This document shows positions 25,464 through 31,890 of a stretch of 38,066 bases of DNA, one piece after another. Position 1 is the stretch's first letter. Every line of letters begins with the position of its first letter. Below the pieces are notes generated by a model, which did no database searches, was not told the origin of the DNA, and worked only from the letters and a program-made list of their open reading frames with translations. This stretch comes from Acidimicrobiaceae bacterium (GTDB lineage: Bacteria > Actinomycetota > Acidimicrobiia > Acidimicrobiales > UBA8190), in assembly GCA_003139255.1 (NCBI GenBank), contig PLIG01000103.1, positions 29,458 through 67,523 of the forward strand, written 5' to 3'. Both the position numbers and the translations under genes were made by a program.

Positions 25464-27020
25464 GTGCGCATCCTGCTCGTTTCCACCTACGAGCTCGGTC
25501 ACCAGCCGCTTCACGTAGCATCCCCCGCTGGCGCGCTCACGCGAGCGGGCCATCAAGTGACATGTCTCGATCTCTCGGTCGAGCCTTTCGACGTCGAAGC
25601 CGTGCGCTGGGCCGACGCGGTGGCGTGCTCGGTTCCCATGCACACCGCATGTCGCCTTGCTCTGGCCGCGTGCGCTCAGATCCGTTCGCTCAATCCCCAC
25701 ATGCCCCTGTGCCTCTACGGCCTCTACGCTCGGCTAGCCGTCGCCGCGGCTACAGAGCCAGTGGTCGACCTGGCGGTGGCTGGCGAGTACGAACCTCGTC
25801 TCCTGCGTTGGGCCGACGAGCTCGAAGACCGCCCGCCGCGAACCCGCCCGCCCGGGGAGAATCCCCCGCCCCCTGGAACTCACTCGTCAGGTGGACCCGA
25901 TGACCGCGCGCACGCCGTCGTCGAACTGGGACGAGGACGCTTCGGGCTGCCAGCCCGTCACCTGTTGCCGCCCCTCGATCGTTACGCCCGCCTTGCCACT
26001 TCCGAAGAGGTCCGTCTGGCCGGCTACATCGAGGCCAGTCACGGGTGTGCCCATCGTTGTCGCCACTGTCCGGTCCCTGTCGTCTACGGCGGTCGAACAC
26101 GTCTGGTAGCGATCGATGCGGTTCTCGCGGACGTCGCGCAGCTCGTCGAGATGGGTGCCCGGCACATCACGTTCGGGGACCCGGACTTCCTGAACGGGCC
26201 TCACCACGCTCTTCGTGTCGTCTCTGCGATGCACGAGGCATTCGGAGATCTCACCTTCGACTTGACCGCAAAGGTCGAGCACGTGCTGGAGCACCGCGCC
26301 CTCTGGGCGCGCTTCGCCGCATCGGGCTGCCTGTTCGTGGTGTGCGCGTTCGAGTCGACGAACGACACGATCCTCGCTCACCTAGCCAAGGGGCACACGG
26401 CGGCGCAGGAGGTCGAAGCTGTCGCGGTGCTGCGCGGTGCCGGCATCGAGCCACGGCCCTCCTTCCTGCCGTTCACACCCTGGGTGAACGCTCAGGACGT
26501 TGTCGACCTCTTGGATCTCGTCTCGGCCTGCGACCTGGTCGGCAACGTCGACCCAGTGCAGTACTCGATCCGCCTGCTCGTCCCGCCGGGATCCCTGCTG
26601 CTCACGTCGGGCGCCTTGGACGGGCTTCTGGGCCCTTACGACGCCGAGCACCTCAGCTGGACCTGGTGCTCCGCCGACCCGCGTCTCGACCTCTTGGCGC
26701 AGAAGCTGGGCCACCTGGCCGAGCGCGCCGGTACCGAGAGCTGGTCGGCGGCCCAGGCGTACGAGGCGGTGCGTGGCGAGACGCTCGACACCCTTGGTCC
26801 GATCGCGCCCGAGCGTCCGCCGAAGAGCAGGTCCTGGCTGAGCTCGTCGATCCCTCCCGACGAGCGCCCACGCCTCACCGAAGCATGGTTCTGCTGCGCG
26901 GAACCGACCGAGACTCAACTCGGTGCCACATCGCTACTTGCCGACACGGCTCGAGCCGATGGCACATCGCTCGTTGGTCGCACATCGCTCGTGTCGTCTT
27001 TGGGTGCCCCGATCCCATGA
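25464..27020 (+). CDS. CCAEP-tail radical SAM protein with B12-binding-like N-terminal domain
   Basis: A radical SAM enzyme of unknown reaction. Residues about 1-120 form a B12-binding-like Rossmann domain (RILLVSTYELGHQPLHVASP) without the DxHxxG cobalamin-ligand motif. After a Pro-rich linker the SAM core has ASHGCAHRCRHCPVPVV, with the CxxxCxxC cysteines at about 195, 199 and 202. Near the C-terminus (residues about 477-481, bases 26892-26906) is FCCAEPTE, the Cys form of the motif that defines the family I know as CUAEP/CCAEP-tail radical SAM (seleno)proteins. The protein then runs 37 more residues, Thr/Ser/Leu-rich and internally repeated. GTG at 25464 is the best start (518 residues); a TTG at 25425 is also open. 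Its stop overlaps the next gene as ATGA. Confidence 0.88.
   Translation: MRILLVSTYELGHQPLHVASPAGALTRAGHQVTCLDLSVEPFDVEAVRWADAVACSVPMHTACRLALAACAQIRSLNPHMPLCLYGLYARLAVAAATEPVVDLAVAGEYEPRLLRWADELEDRPPRTRPPGENPPPPGTHSSGGPDDRAHAVVELGRGRFGLPARHLLPPLDRYARLATSEEVRLAGYIEASHGCAHRCRHCPVPVVYGGRTRLVAIDAVLADVAQLVEMGARHITFGDPDFLNGPHHALRVVSAMHEAFGDLTFDLTAKVEHVLEHRALWARFAASGCLFVVCAFESTNDTILAHLAKGHTAAQEVEAVAVLRGAGIEPRPSFLPFTPWVNAQDVVDLLDLVSACDLVGNVDPVQYSIRLLVPPGSLLLTSGALDGLLGPYDAEHLSWTWCSADPRLDLLAQKLGHLAERAGTESWSAAQAYEAVRGETLDTLGPIAPERPPKSRSWLSSSIPPDERPRLTEAWFCCAEPTETQLGATSLLADTARADGTSLVGRTSLVSSLGAPIP
26927..26989. repeat. Short repeats with 18-base period in the radical SAM tail
   Basis: CACATCGCT occurs at 26927, 26963 and 26981, that is at multiples of 18 bases. 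The encoded tail shows a matching six-residue period (GATSLL, then DGTSLV, GRTSLV). The repeats lie entirely downstream of the CCAEP codons. Confidence 0.75.
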
Positions 27021-27940
27021 ACACACCTGTGGCGGGGAATCGGGCTCCCAAGCCTCGCTCCCGAGCCCGTCCACCGGGGTCGTCGCTGCACAACATGTGG
27101 CGCGGCGTTCCAAAGGGGGCACACGAGTGGGTCAGCTTCCCCGACCCCGACTACGAACGAACCTGGCTATTCGATGTCACGTTCTTGGAAAGTCGCTGGA
27201 CCTGTATCTACGGGCGTGGGTGCCAGGGGGTGCTCACCGGTCCTGCGCCCGAGCTGGTACAGGGATGTTGTTCCTACGGGGCACACTTCACCGGGGCCAA
27301 GGACGCCCGCAGGGTACAGGCAGCGGCGGCAACTCTCACCCCCGAGCAGTGGCAATTCTACGAACGGGCCAGGCCCAATGGCACTAAGAAGCCCTCCGTG
27401 ATCGCGCGCAAGCGCTCGGGTGAGCTGACCACGCGGCTCGTGCACGACGCGTGCATATTCCTCAACCGCCCGGGTTTCCCCGGTGGTGCTGGCTGCGCGT
27501 TGCACCGCGCCGCCGTCGAGCGCGCGATACCGCATCTCGAGCTCAAGCCGGACGTGTGCTGGCAGCTACCACTGCGGCGCGACGACGAGGTCGGCGAAGG
27601 TGGGCATATTACGAGCGTGATCCGCCAGTGGGACCGGCGCGACTGGAACAAGGGAGGGCACGAGTTCCACTGGTGGTGCACCGAGGCACCAGATGCGTTT
27701 GTCGGTAGAAACCCGGTGTACCAGGAGCTCGAAGACGAGCTCGTGGCAATGGTGGGAAAGAAGATCTACAAGCGGGCCGTGGCGTACTTACGGGCACGCG
27801 CGCAAGTGACCGCTCAGGTGATCGCCAATGACGGCTCGCAGGCGACAGCACCACGGCCGGTAGTAAGTGGCGAGGCAGGACAGGGCTCCTCTGACCCCGT
27901 GCCCGTGGCGCTCCCCCACCCGGCGGTGCGTAGGCGCTGA
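27017..27940 (+). CDS. Cysteine-cluster protein, YkgJ/DUF3109-like
   Basis: Unknown function. The 307-residue protein has eight cysteines, at about 63, 69, 84, 85, 146, 160, 181 and 221, in the order WTCIYGRGCQGV, QGCCSYGAHF, DACIFLN, GAGCALHRAAVER, KPDVCWQLPLRR and HWWCTEAP. The CC pair, the C-x-L-H segment and the KP-x-x-C-x-x-x-P ending recall the zinc/iron-chelating YkgJ and DUF3109 families; this is a motif-level resemblance. The ATG at 27017 overlaps the radical SAM stop, so translation is coupled; the same frame is open far upstream but there it is a shadow of the radical SAM gene. Soluble by appearance, with a disordered Pro/Ser-rich C-terminus. Confidence 0.75.
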   Translation: MNTPVAGNRAPKPRSRARPPGSSLHNMWRGVPKGAHEWVSFPDPDYERTWLFDVTFLESRWTCIYGRGCQGVLTGPAPELVQGCCSYGAHFTGAKDARRVQAAAATLTPEQWQFYERARPNGTKKPSVIARKRSGELTTRLVHDACIFLNRPGFPGGAGCALHRAAVERAIPHLELKPDVCWQLPLRRDDEVGEGGHITSVIRQWDRRDWNKGGHEFHWWCTEAPDAFVGRNPVYQELEDELVAMVGKKIYKRAVAYLRARAQVTAQVIANDGSQATAPRPVVSGEAGQGSSDPVPVALPHPAVRRR

Positions 27941-27961
27941 GGCCTGGAGCCGAGGAACGGT

Positions 27962-28174
27962 CTAGTCCGCCAGCGGATCGTCTTCGTCGAACGAGCGATG
28001 TCCGTCGGCCACGGTCCCCAGGATCTCCTCCAGCTCGTCGGACTCAGCCAAGCACCACGAAGCGTGCTCGTCGTCGGGTCCGGCTCCACACTCAGCACAC
28101 CGCTTCTGCGCGGTCATGACCGAGCGCTTCAGACTACGTGCCTCCTCGAAACGGCGATGCCGTCCCTTTTTCAC
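27962..28174 (-). CDS. Small zinc-knuckle-like protein
   Basis: A 70-residue protein of unknown function, not assigned to a named family. It has a basic start (MKKGRHRRFEEARSLKRS), then CAECGAGPDDEHASWC, a CxxC-x7-H-x3-C arrangement that could hold one zinc ion, then an acidic end (ESDELEEIL, FDEDDP). The GTG at 28174 is preceded by GGAGG at good spacing, which is the main reason to believe it is a gene. Convergent with the Cys-cluster gene, 21 bp apart. Confidence 0.6.
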   Translation of the reverse strand: MKKGRHRRFEEARSLKRSVMTAQKRCAECGAGPDDEHASWCLAESDELEEILGTVADGHRSFDEDDPLAD

Positions 28175-28280
28175 GGGCGAACCCTCCGTCGGCTTGCTTG
28201 ATGACTCGCGTCGAGCGGTCCAATCAGTTTAGTGCCGGTGCGATAGATCCGACACACGCGCAGGGACCACGACCACCGGT

Positions 28281-28286
28281 TACTGT
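28281..28286 (+). promoter_or_regulatory. Candidate -10 box for the short hypothetical gene
   Basis: TACTGT seven bases before GTG at 28294; fits TAnnnT. No Shine-Dalgarno precedes that GTG. Confidence 0.35.
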
Positions 28287-28293
28287 GTATGCG

Positions 28294-28539
28294 GTGCCCG
28301 AGCAGTTCGACGCGCTGGGAATGGCCGAGCGCTTTCGGGTTCGGGCGGCTGCCGTGCGCGGCAGGAGCATCCCCCCGGTCGAGGGGCCCGAGCGGCGCAG
28401 GTTCGTCGAGCAGGCCCAGGTCGACTTCATGGACTTCGCCATGCTCGCAGATGCCGAGGTCACCCTCGAGGACGGCATCCTCACCCTGCGTATCGACCTA
28501 CGCCCCGAGGAGGGTGCAGGCGGCCCTCAGCCCCCGTAG
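28294..28539 (+). CDS. Hypothetical protein, 81 residues
   Basis: Not recognised. The protein is charged, soluble and has no Cys: it reads MPEQFDALGMAERFRVRAAA and later EQAQVDFMDFAMLADAEVTL, ending in a beta-strand-like LTLRIDLRPEE. Composition and codon use look coding. GTG at 28294 is preferred for its upstream TACTGT box; ATG at 28201 in the same frame would add 31 residues of unlikely composition, and ATG at 28321 would shorten it. Its 3' end overlaps the convergent flavin-reductase gene by 13 bases. Confidence 0.55.
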   Translation: MPEQFDALGMAERFRVRAAAVRGRSIPPVEGPERRRFVEQAQVDFMDFAMLADAEVTLEDGILTLRIDLRPEEGAGGPQPP

Positions 28540-29099
28540 CGCATCCGGGTGTCCTCCATGCGGAGGATCTCGACCGGTGCCGGCTCGGATCCTGAGCTGG
28601 CGCCACCCTTGGTTATGCCGCAGTCCACCACCTCTCCGACGAACCAAGTGTGACTACCGAGTGCCAGCGTGTGGCGTACCTCACAATCGAGCCAAGCGGC
28701 GGCGGCCTCCAGGATCGGCGCGCCCGTCGCCTCTGCGTGCACGGCCGCTCCCTCCATGGTGCCGGCACCGGTCTCTTCGTCGACCGTCTGGTTCTTCACG
28801 GGATTGGCGAACCGGCGCACCAGGGCACGCTCGGTTCGCGGGAGGACGCTCAACGCGTACGCCCCGCTCTCCGACAGCAGCCCGTGGGTCACCGATTCGC
28901 GCTCCACACCGACGCCGAGAAGCTTCGGTTGGATCGCCACCTGCGTGACCCAGCTGATGGTCATCAGGTTCCGCCGCGTCCGCACACGCGTCCCCAGCAC
29001 GTAGAGGCCGATGGGAAACATCCACAGCGCACGCCGGCGCAAGCGGTCGTACTCGTCGGGGTCGCGCCCGGCCGGCACAGGACCAACCACGGCGCTCAT
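28527..29099 (-). CDS. Flavin-reductase-like (FMN-binding split barrel) protein
   Basis: Likely binds FMN and reduces it or a small substrate. The 190-residue protein shows the family pattern ALWMFPIGLYVLGTRV, NLMTISWVTQVAIQPKLLGVGV, then YALSVLP and DCEVRHTLALGSHTWFVGEV, all typical of the flavin reductase-like domain. ATG at 29099 overlaps the lipoprotein stop as ATGA, so it is probably the last gene of a run from the SDR gene through tyrS. The exact substrate cannot be given. Confidence 0.85.
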   Translation of the reverse strand: MSAVVGPVPAGRDPDEYDRLRRRALWMFPIGLYVLGTRVRTRRNLMTISWVTQVAIQPKLLGVGVERESVTHGLLSESGAYALSVLPRTERALVRRFANPVKNQTVDEETGAGTMEGAAVHAEATGAPILEAAAAWLDCEVRHTLALGSHTWFVGEVVDCGITKGGASSGSEPAPVEILRMEDTRMRYGG

Positions 29100-29590
29100 C
29101 TCCGTCCACCCGATGCGACGGCCAGAACGTCCACGCGAGCTTCGGCCTTGATGAACCCGCGTTCGGCGGCCGTGCGCTCGCCGGCCGAGTGTCTTAAGAG
29201 GTTTGCCTTACCTGGCGAATCCGCTGTGCAAGTGTGGCCACCGGCTGCACACAAGCAGTCCCTTCCGGCGTTTGCGGCCGAGGCGTACGTTCGCGACAGC
29301 ACGTTGGTCAGCTGGGAGTCCGGGGTGGGGAGGTTCTGGTTGGCACTCAGCGCGTCGGTGACGAGCACGTCGCAGTCGGTCCGTAGGACGCCTTCGTCGT
29401 CAGAGGACTGAGCCCTGCCTATGCGTCGCATGTCTGCCTGCAATGTCGACACCGCTGTCGCGAACTTGGGATCAGGAGACGTCGTGGCCCAGCTTTCGAC
29501 CTGCTGGCCTACGGTGCTCCCGGTGTAAGGGTTGCCGCACGCGCCCAGCACGAGCATCAGACCGAGTACTGGCAGCACCCGACCAGTCAC
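29096..29590 (-). CDS. Putative lipoprotein
   Basis: A 164-residue protein with a lipoprotein signal: MTGRVLPVLGLMLVLGACGN, a short basic start, hydrophobic stretch and a lipobox ending LGAC. The acylated Cys would be about residue 18. The mature part is polar (TVGQQVESWATTSPDPKF, later LQADMRRIGRAQSSDDEGVL) and has a CLCAAGGHTC segment that may form disulfides outside the membrane. No named family recognised. GTG at 29590 overlaps the stop of the upstream microprotein as GTGA, and its own stop overlaps the flavin-reductase-like gene. Confidence 0.8.
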   Translation of the reverse strand: MTGRVLPVLGLMLVLGACGNPYTGSTVGQQVESWATTSPDPKFATAVSTLQADMRRIGRAQSSDDEGVLRTDCDVLVTDALSANQNLPTPDSQLTNVLSRTYASAANAGRDCLCAAGGHTCTADSPGKANLLRHSAGERTAAERGFIKAEARVDVLAVASGGRR

Positions 29591-29682
29591 TTGTTGCGCC
29601 TCCCGTCGCCTACGAAGAGACTCAGCCCACCCAGCACCAGCACGACCAAGGCGACCACGACGGAGAGGACGACCAGCAGCAT
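29587..29682 (-). CDS. 31-residue single-span membrane microprotein
   Basis: A short open frame in the gap between tyrS and the lipoprotein gene. ATG at 29682, 14 bases after the tyrS stop, with a purine-rich GAGACGGG just before it. The peptide is a single hydrophobic segment (MLLVVLSVVVALVVLVLGGL) followed by a short basic end (GDGRRNK), consistent with one membrane helix and positive side in the cytosol. Its TGA overlaps the GTG of the lipoprotein gene, the same coupling seen at real gene junctions here, which supports translation. No homologue recognised. Confidence 0.55.
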   Translation of the reverse strand: MLLVVLSVVVALVVLVLGGLSLFVGDGRRNK

Positions 29683-29696
29683 CCCGTCTCGTGACG

Positions 29697-30980
29697 CTAC
29701 TCGAAGCGAAGCAGGTGGTAGTCCTGCTTCCCCCGCCGCAACAGGACGTACCGGTCGAACAGCAGGTCCTCACGACAGACGCGCGCGTCCACGTCGGTGA
29801 CCCGGCGATTGTTCACATAGAGCCCTCCCTGCGTGACGAGCGTGCGCGCCGTGCCCTTGGAGGTCGCCAGCCCGCTACCCACCATCGCGTCGACGAGGAC
29901 AAGCCCTTCGTCATCGATCGCCGCGCGCCCGAGGATCGTCGTGGGTGCCTCGGCACACACCTCCAACAGCATCGTCTCGTCGAGGGACACGATCTTTCGG
30001 GAGTACAGCGCCGCGGCAGCTTCCTCCGCTCGTCGGGCCTCGGCTTCGCCGTGGACCAAGGTGCACACCTGGCGCGCCAGCTCCCGTTGAGCTGTCCGAC
30101 GTTTTGGGTTCGAGACCCACGACTGGTCGAGCGAGTTGATCGCGTCGTGGTCGAGGAACGTGAAGTACCGGAGGTAGTCAGGCACCACGACGTCCTCGGT
30201 GCGCAAGAAGAACTGGTAGAGCTGGTACGGGCTGGTGCGGCGAGGGTCGAGCCACACGGTCCCCGCCTCGGTCTTACCGAACTTGGTGCCGTCCGCCTTG
30301 AGCACCAACGGCGAAGTCAGCCCGTAGACCTCGGCACGCCGGACCTTGCGCACCAGCTCCACCCCCATGAGGATGTTCCCGTACTGGTCACTGCCGCCGA
30401 GCTGAAGCCGACAGTCGTACGCGTCGAAGAGGTGCAAGAAGTCGTAGGCCTGCAGCAGCATGTAACTGAACTCGGTGAAGGTGATGCCCTGCTCGAGCCG
30501 CTCGAGACGGGTCGTCACCGACTCGCGTTTGATCATCTCGTTCACGCTGAAGTGCTTGCCGACGTCGCGCAGGAACTCCACCAGGCCGATATGGCGCAAC
30601 CAGTCGGCATTGTCGACCAGCAGGGCGCCGGTGGACCGAGTACTCGAGAAGTCGAGGAACCGCTCGAGCTGCAGGCGGATCGACCCGAGGTTCGCTCGCA
30701 GCTGCTCCTCTTCGAGCAAAGGACGCTCTTCGCTCTTTCCTCCCGGATCCCCTATCAGACCCGTCCCCCCACCGGCCACGGCGATCGGACGGTGACCTGC
30801 AAGCTGTAGGCGGCGGAGCATGCACAGCTGGAGGAGGTGCCCCACGTGAAGGCTGTCGGCGGTGGGGTCGAATCCGATGTACCCGGTGATGGGCCCGCTT
30901 TCGAGCCTGTCGCGCAGGCTGGCACCGGTGGCCTGGTGCCAGAGCCTCCTGAACTGGAGGTCTTCGACGAACCCGGGCAC
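29697..30980 (-). CDS. tyrS: Tyrosyl-tRNA synthetase
   Basis: Charges tRNA-Tyr. Class I signatures: HVGH in TADSLHVGHLLQL (HIGH motif) and KFGKT in ADGTKFGKTEAGTVWLD (KMSKS motif, the KFGKS-type variant of bacterial TyrRS). Tyrosine-site segments YDFLHLF and GGSDQYGNI are present, and a C-terminal S4 RNA-binding domain (VTQGGLYVNNRRVTD) ends the 427-residue protein. GTG at 30980 begins 13 bases after the SDR stop; no good Shine-Dalgarno is visible. Confidence 0.97.
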   Translation of the reverse strand: MPGFVEDLQFRRLWHQATGASLRDRLESGPITGYIGFDPTADSLHVGHLLQLCMLRRLQLAGHRPIAVAGGGTGLIGDPGGKSEERPLLEEEQLRANLGSIRLQLERFLDFSSTRSTGALLVDNADWLRHIGLVEFLRDVGKHFSVNEMIKRESVTTRLERLEQGITFTEFSYMLLQAYDFLHLFDAYDCRLQLGGSDQYGNILMGVELVRKVRRAEVYGLTSPLVLKADGTKFGKTEAGTVWLDPRRTSPYQLYQFFLRTEDVVVPDYLRYFTFLDHDAINSLDQSWVSNPKRRTAQRELARQVCTLVHGEAEARRAEEAAAALYSRKIVSLDETMLLEVCAEAPTTILGRAAIDDEGLVLVDAMVGSGLATSKGTARTLVTQGGLYVNNRRVTDVDARVCREDLLFDRYVLLRRGKQDYHLLRFE

Positions 30981-30993
30981 GGTAGGTGGAGGC

Positions 30994-31758
30994 CTAGACG
31001 CCGCCGGAAGGCAGCACCGTGGCTCCCCCGTCCACTACGAGCAGGTGCCCGGTGATCCAATCAGCCGCGTCGGAGACGAGGAAGAGCGCCGCCTTGGCGA
31101 TGTCGTCGGGTTCTCCGATCCGGCGAAGGGGCAATCGTGCGGCGATCGCGTCCCCGGCGGGCTCCCACAACGCCCGGGCGAAGTCGGTCTTCACCAAGCC
31201 CGGAGCTAGAGCGTTCACCCTCACCGAGGGCCCGAGCTCGTATGCCATCTGCCGAGTGAGGTGAGCCACCGCGGCCTTGGTCACGTTGTACCAACCGATG
31301 CCCTGCTCGACCAAGAGACCTCCGACCGAAGACAGGTTCAGCACAGACCCACCTCGATCGGCCATGGAGGCCCGCCACGCGCACTGAGTCCAGGTGAGCA
31401 GGGCCCGCTGGTTCACTTGCACGGTCTTGTCAGCTCGGCCCAGGTCGAGGTCCATGAGAAGACCGAAGTAGGGGTTCGCCGCAGCATTGTTCACCAGGAT
31501 GTCGAGCGCGCCGAAGCGCTCCACCGTCGCAGCCACGCAGACCTCGGCCGCATCGGGATCGCCGGCGTTAGCCACGTGCCACGCCACGCTCCCGTCCGAA
31601 CCATCCATGGAGGCAGCCGCCTCTTCGAGGGCATCCGCCTTGCGCGACGAGATCATCACGTCAGCTCCCGCCTCGGCCAGCCGTGTGGCGATCGCTCGGC
31701 CTATGCCCCGCGACGCACCTGTGACCAGGGCGACCTTTCCGTCCAGACGCAGTTCCAC
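30994..31758 (-). CDS. Short-chain dehydrogenase/reductase
   Basis: An NAD(P)-dependent oxidoreductase of the classical SDR family. The cofactor site reads [20 protein letters not shown], then [10 protein letters not shown], the catalytic Ser in [10 protein letters not shown] and Tyr/Lys in [12 protein letters not shown]; the C-terminus ends [20 protein letters not shown]. It resembles 3-oxoacyl-ACP reductase and glucose dehydrogenase-type SDRs, but substrate cannot be assigned. 254 residues. GTG at 31758 has a TAGGGT box six bases upstream. It heads the run that continues into tyrS. Confidence 0.92.
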   Translation of the reverse strand: MELRLDGKVALVTGASRGIGRAIATRLAEAGADVMISSRKADALEEAAASMDGSDGSVAWHVANAGDPDAAEVCVAATVERFGALDILVNNAAANPYFGLLMDLDLGRADKTVQVNQRALLTWTQCAWRASMADRGGSVLNLSSVGGLLVEQGIGWYNVTKAAVAHLTRQMAYELGPSVRVNALAPGLVKTDFARALWEPAGDAIAARLPLRRIGEPDDIAKAALFLVSDAADWITGHLLVVDGGATVLPSGGV

Positions 31759-31764
31759 GGCAAG

Positions 31765-31770
31765 ACCCTA
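31765..31770 (-). promoter_or_regulatory. Candidate -10 box for a leaderless SDR-tyrS transcript
   Basis: TAGGGT on the minus strand, six bases before the GTG at 31758, in the 132-bp spacer that also serves the divergent gene at 31891. Fits TAnnnT; no -35 match seen. Confidence 0.4.
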
Positions 31771-31877
31771 CATACTGCGGTGCAGGCGCTTCGTCTTTCG
31801 TGCCCTGGCCCGACGACGATCGCACGACGGGCGCCCGTCGCGGGCTGGGAACCTGCCGCCGGGAGCCGCCGCCGCCG

Positions 31878-31883
31878 TAGCAT
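31878..31883 (+). promoter_or_regulatory. Candidate -10 box for a leaderless YyaL-like transcript
   Basis: TAGCAT seven bases before the GTG at 31891, in the divergent spacer. Same hexamer as the candidate pyr promoter. No Shine-Dalgarno precedes the gene apart from GAG directly next to the GTG. Confidence 0.45.
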
Positions 31884-31890
31884 CGCCGAG

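Noticed and set aside
26892-26897. Selenocysteine codon at the CUAEP position
   Set aside because: Both codons are TGC, so this is the Cys form; no SECIS element is needed.
26045-27016. Upstream in-frame extension of the Cys-cluster gene through the radical SAM gene
   Set aside because: This part is an out-of-frame reading of the radical SAM gene, Arg/Pro-rich; the ATG at 27017 with ATGA overlap is the real start.
30106-30118. GGGTTCGAGACCC, resembling a tRNA T-arm
   Set aside because: It lies within the tyrS coding sequence in a conserved part of the protein, and no acceptor stem, D-arm or anticodon arm can be folded around it.
31261-31890. Long upstream extension of the YyaL-like frame
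   Set aside because: Antisense to the SDR gene; the family N-terminus starts at the GTG at 31891 after a TAGCAT box.
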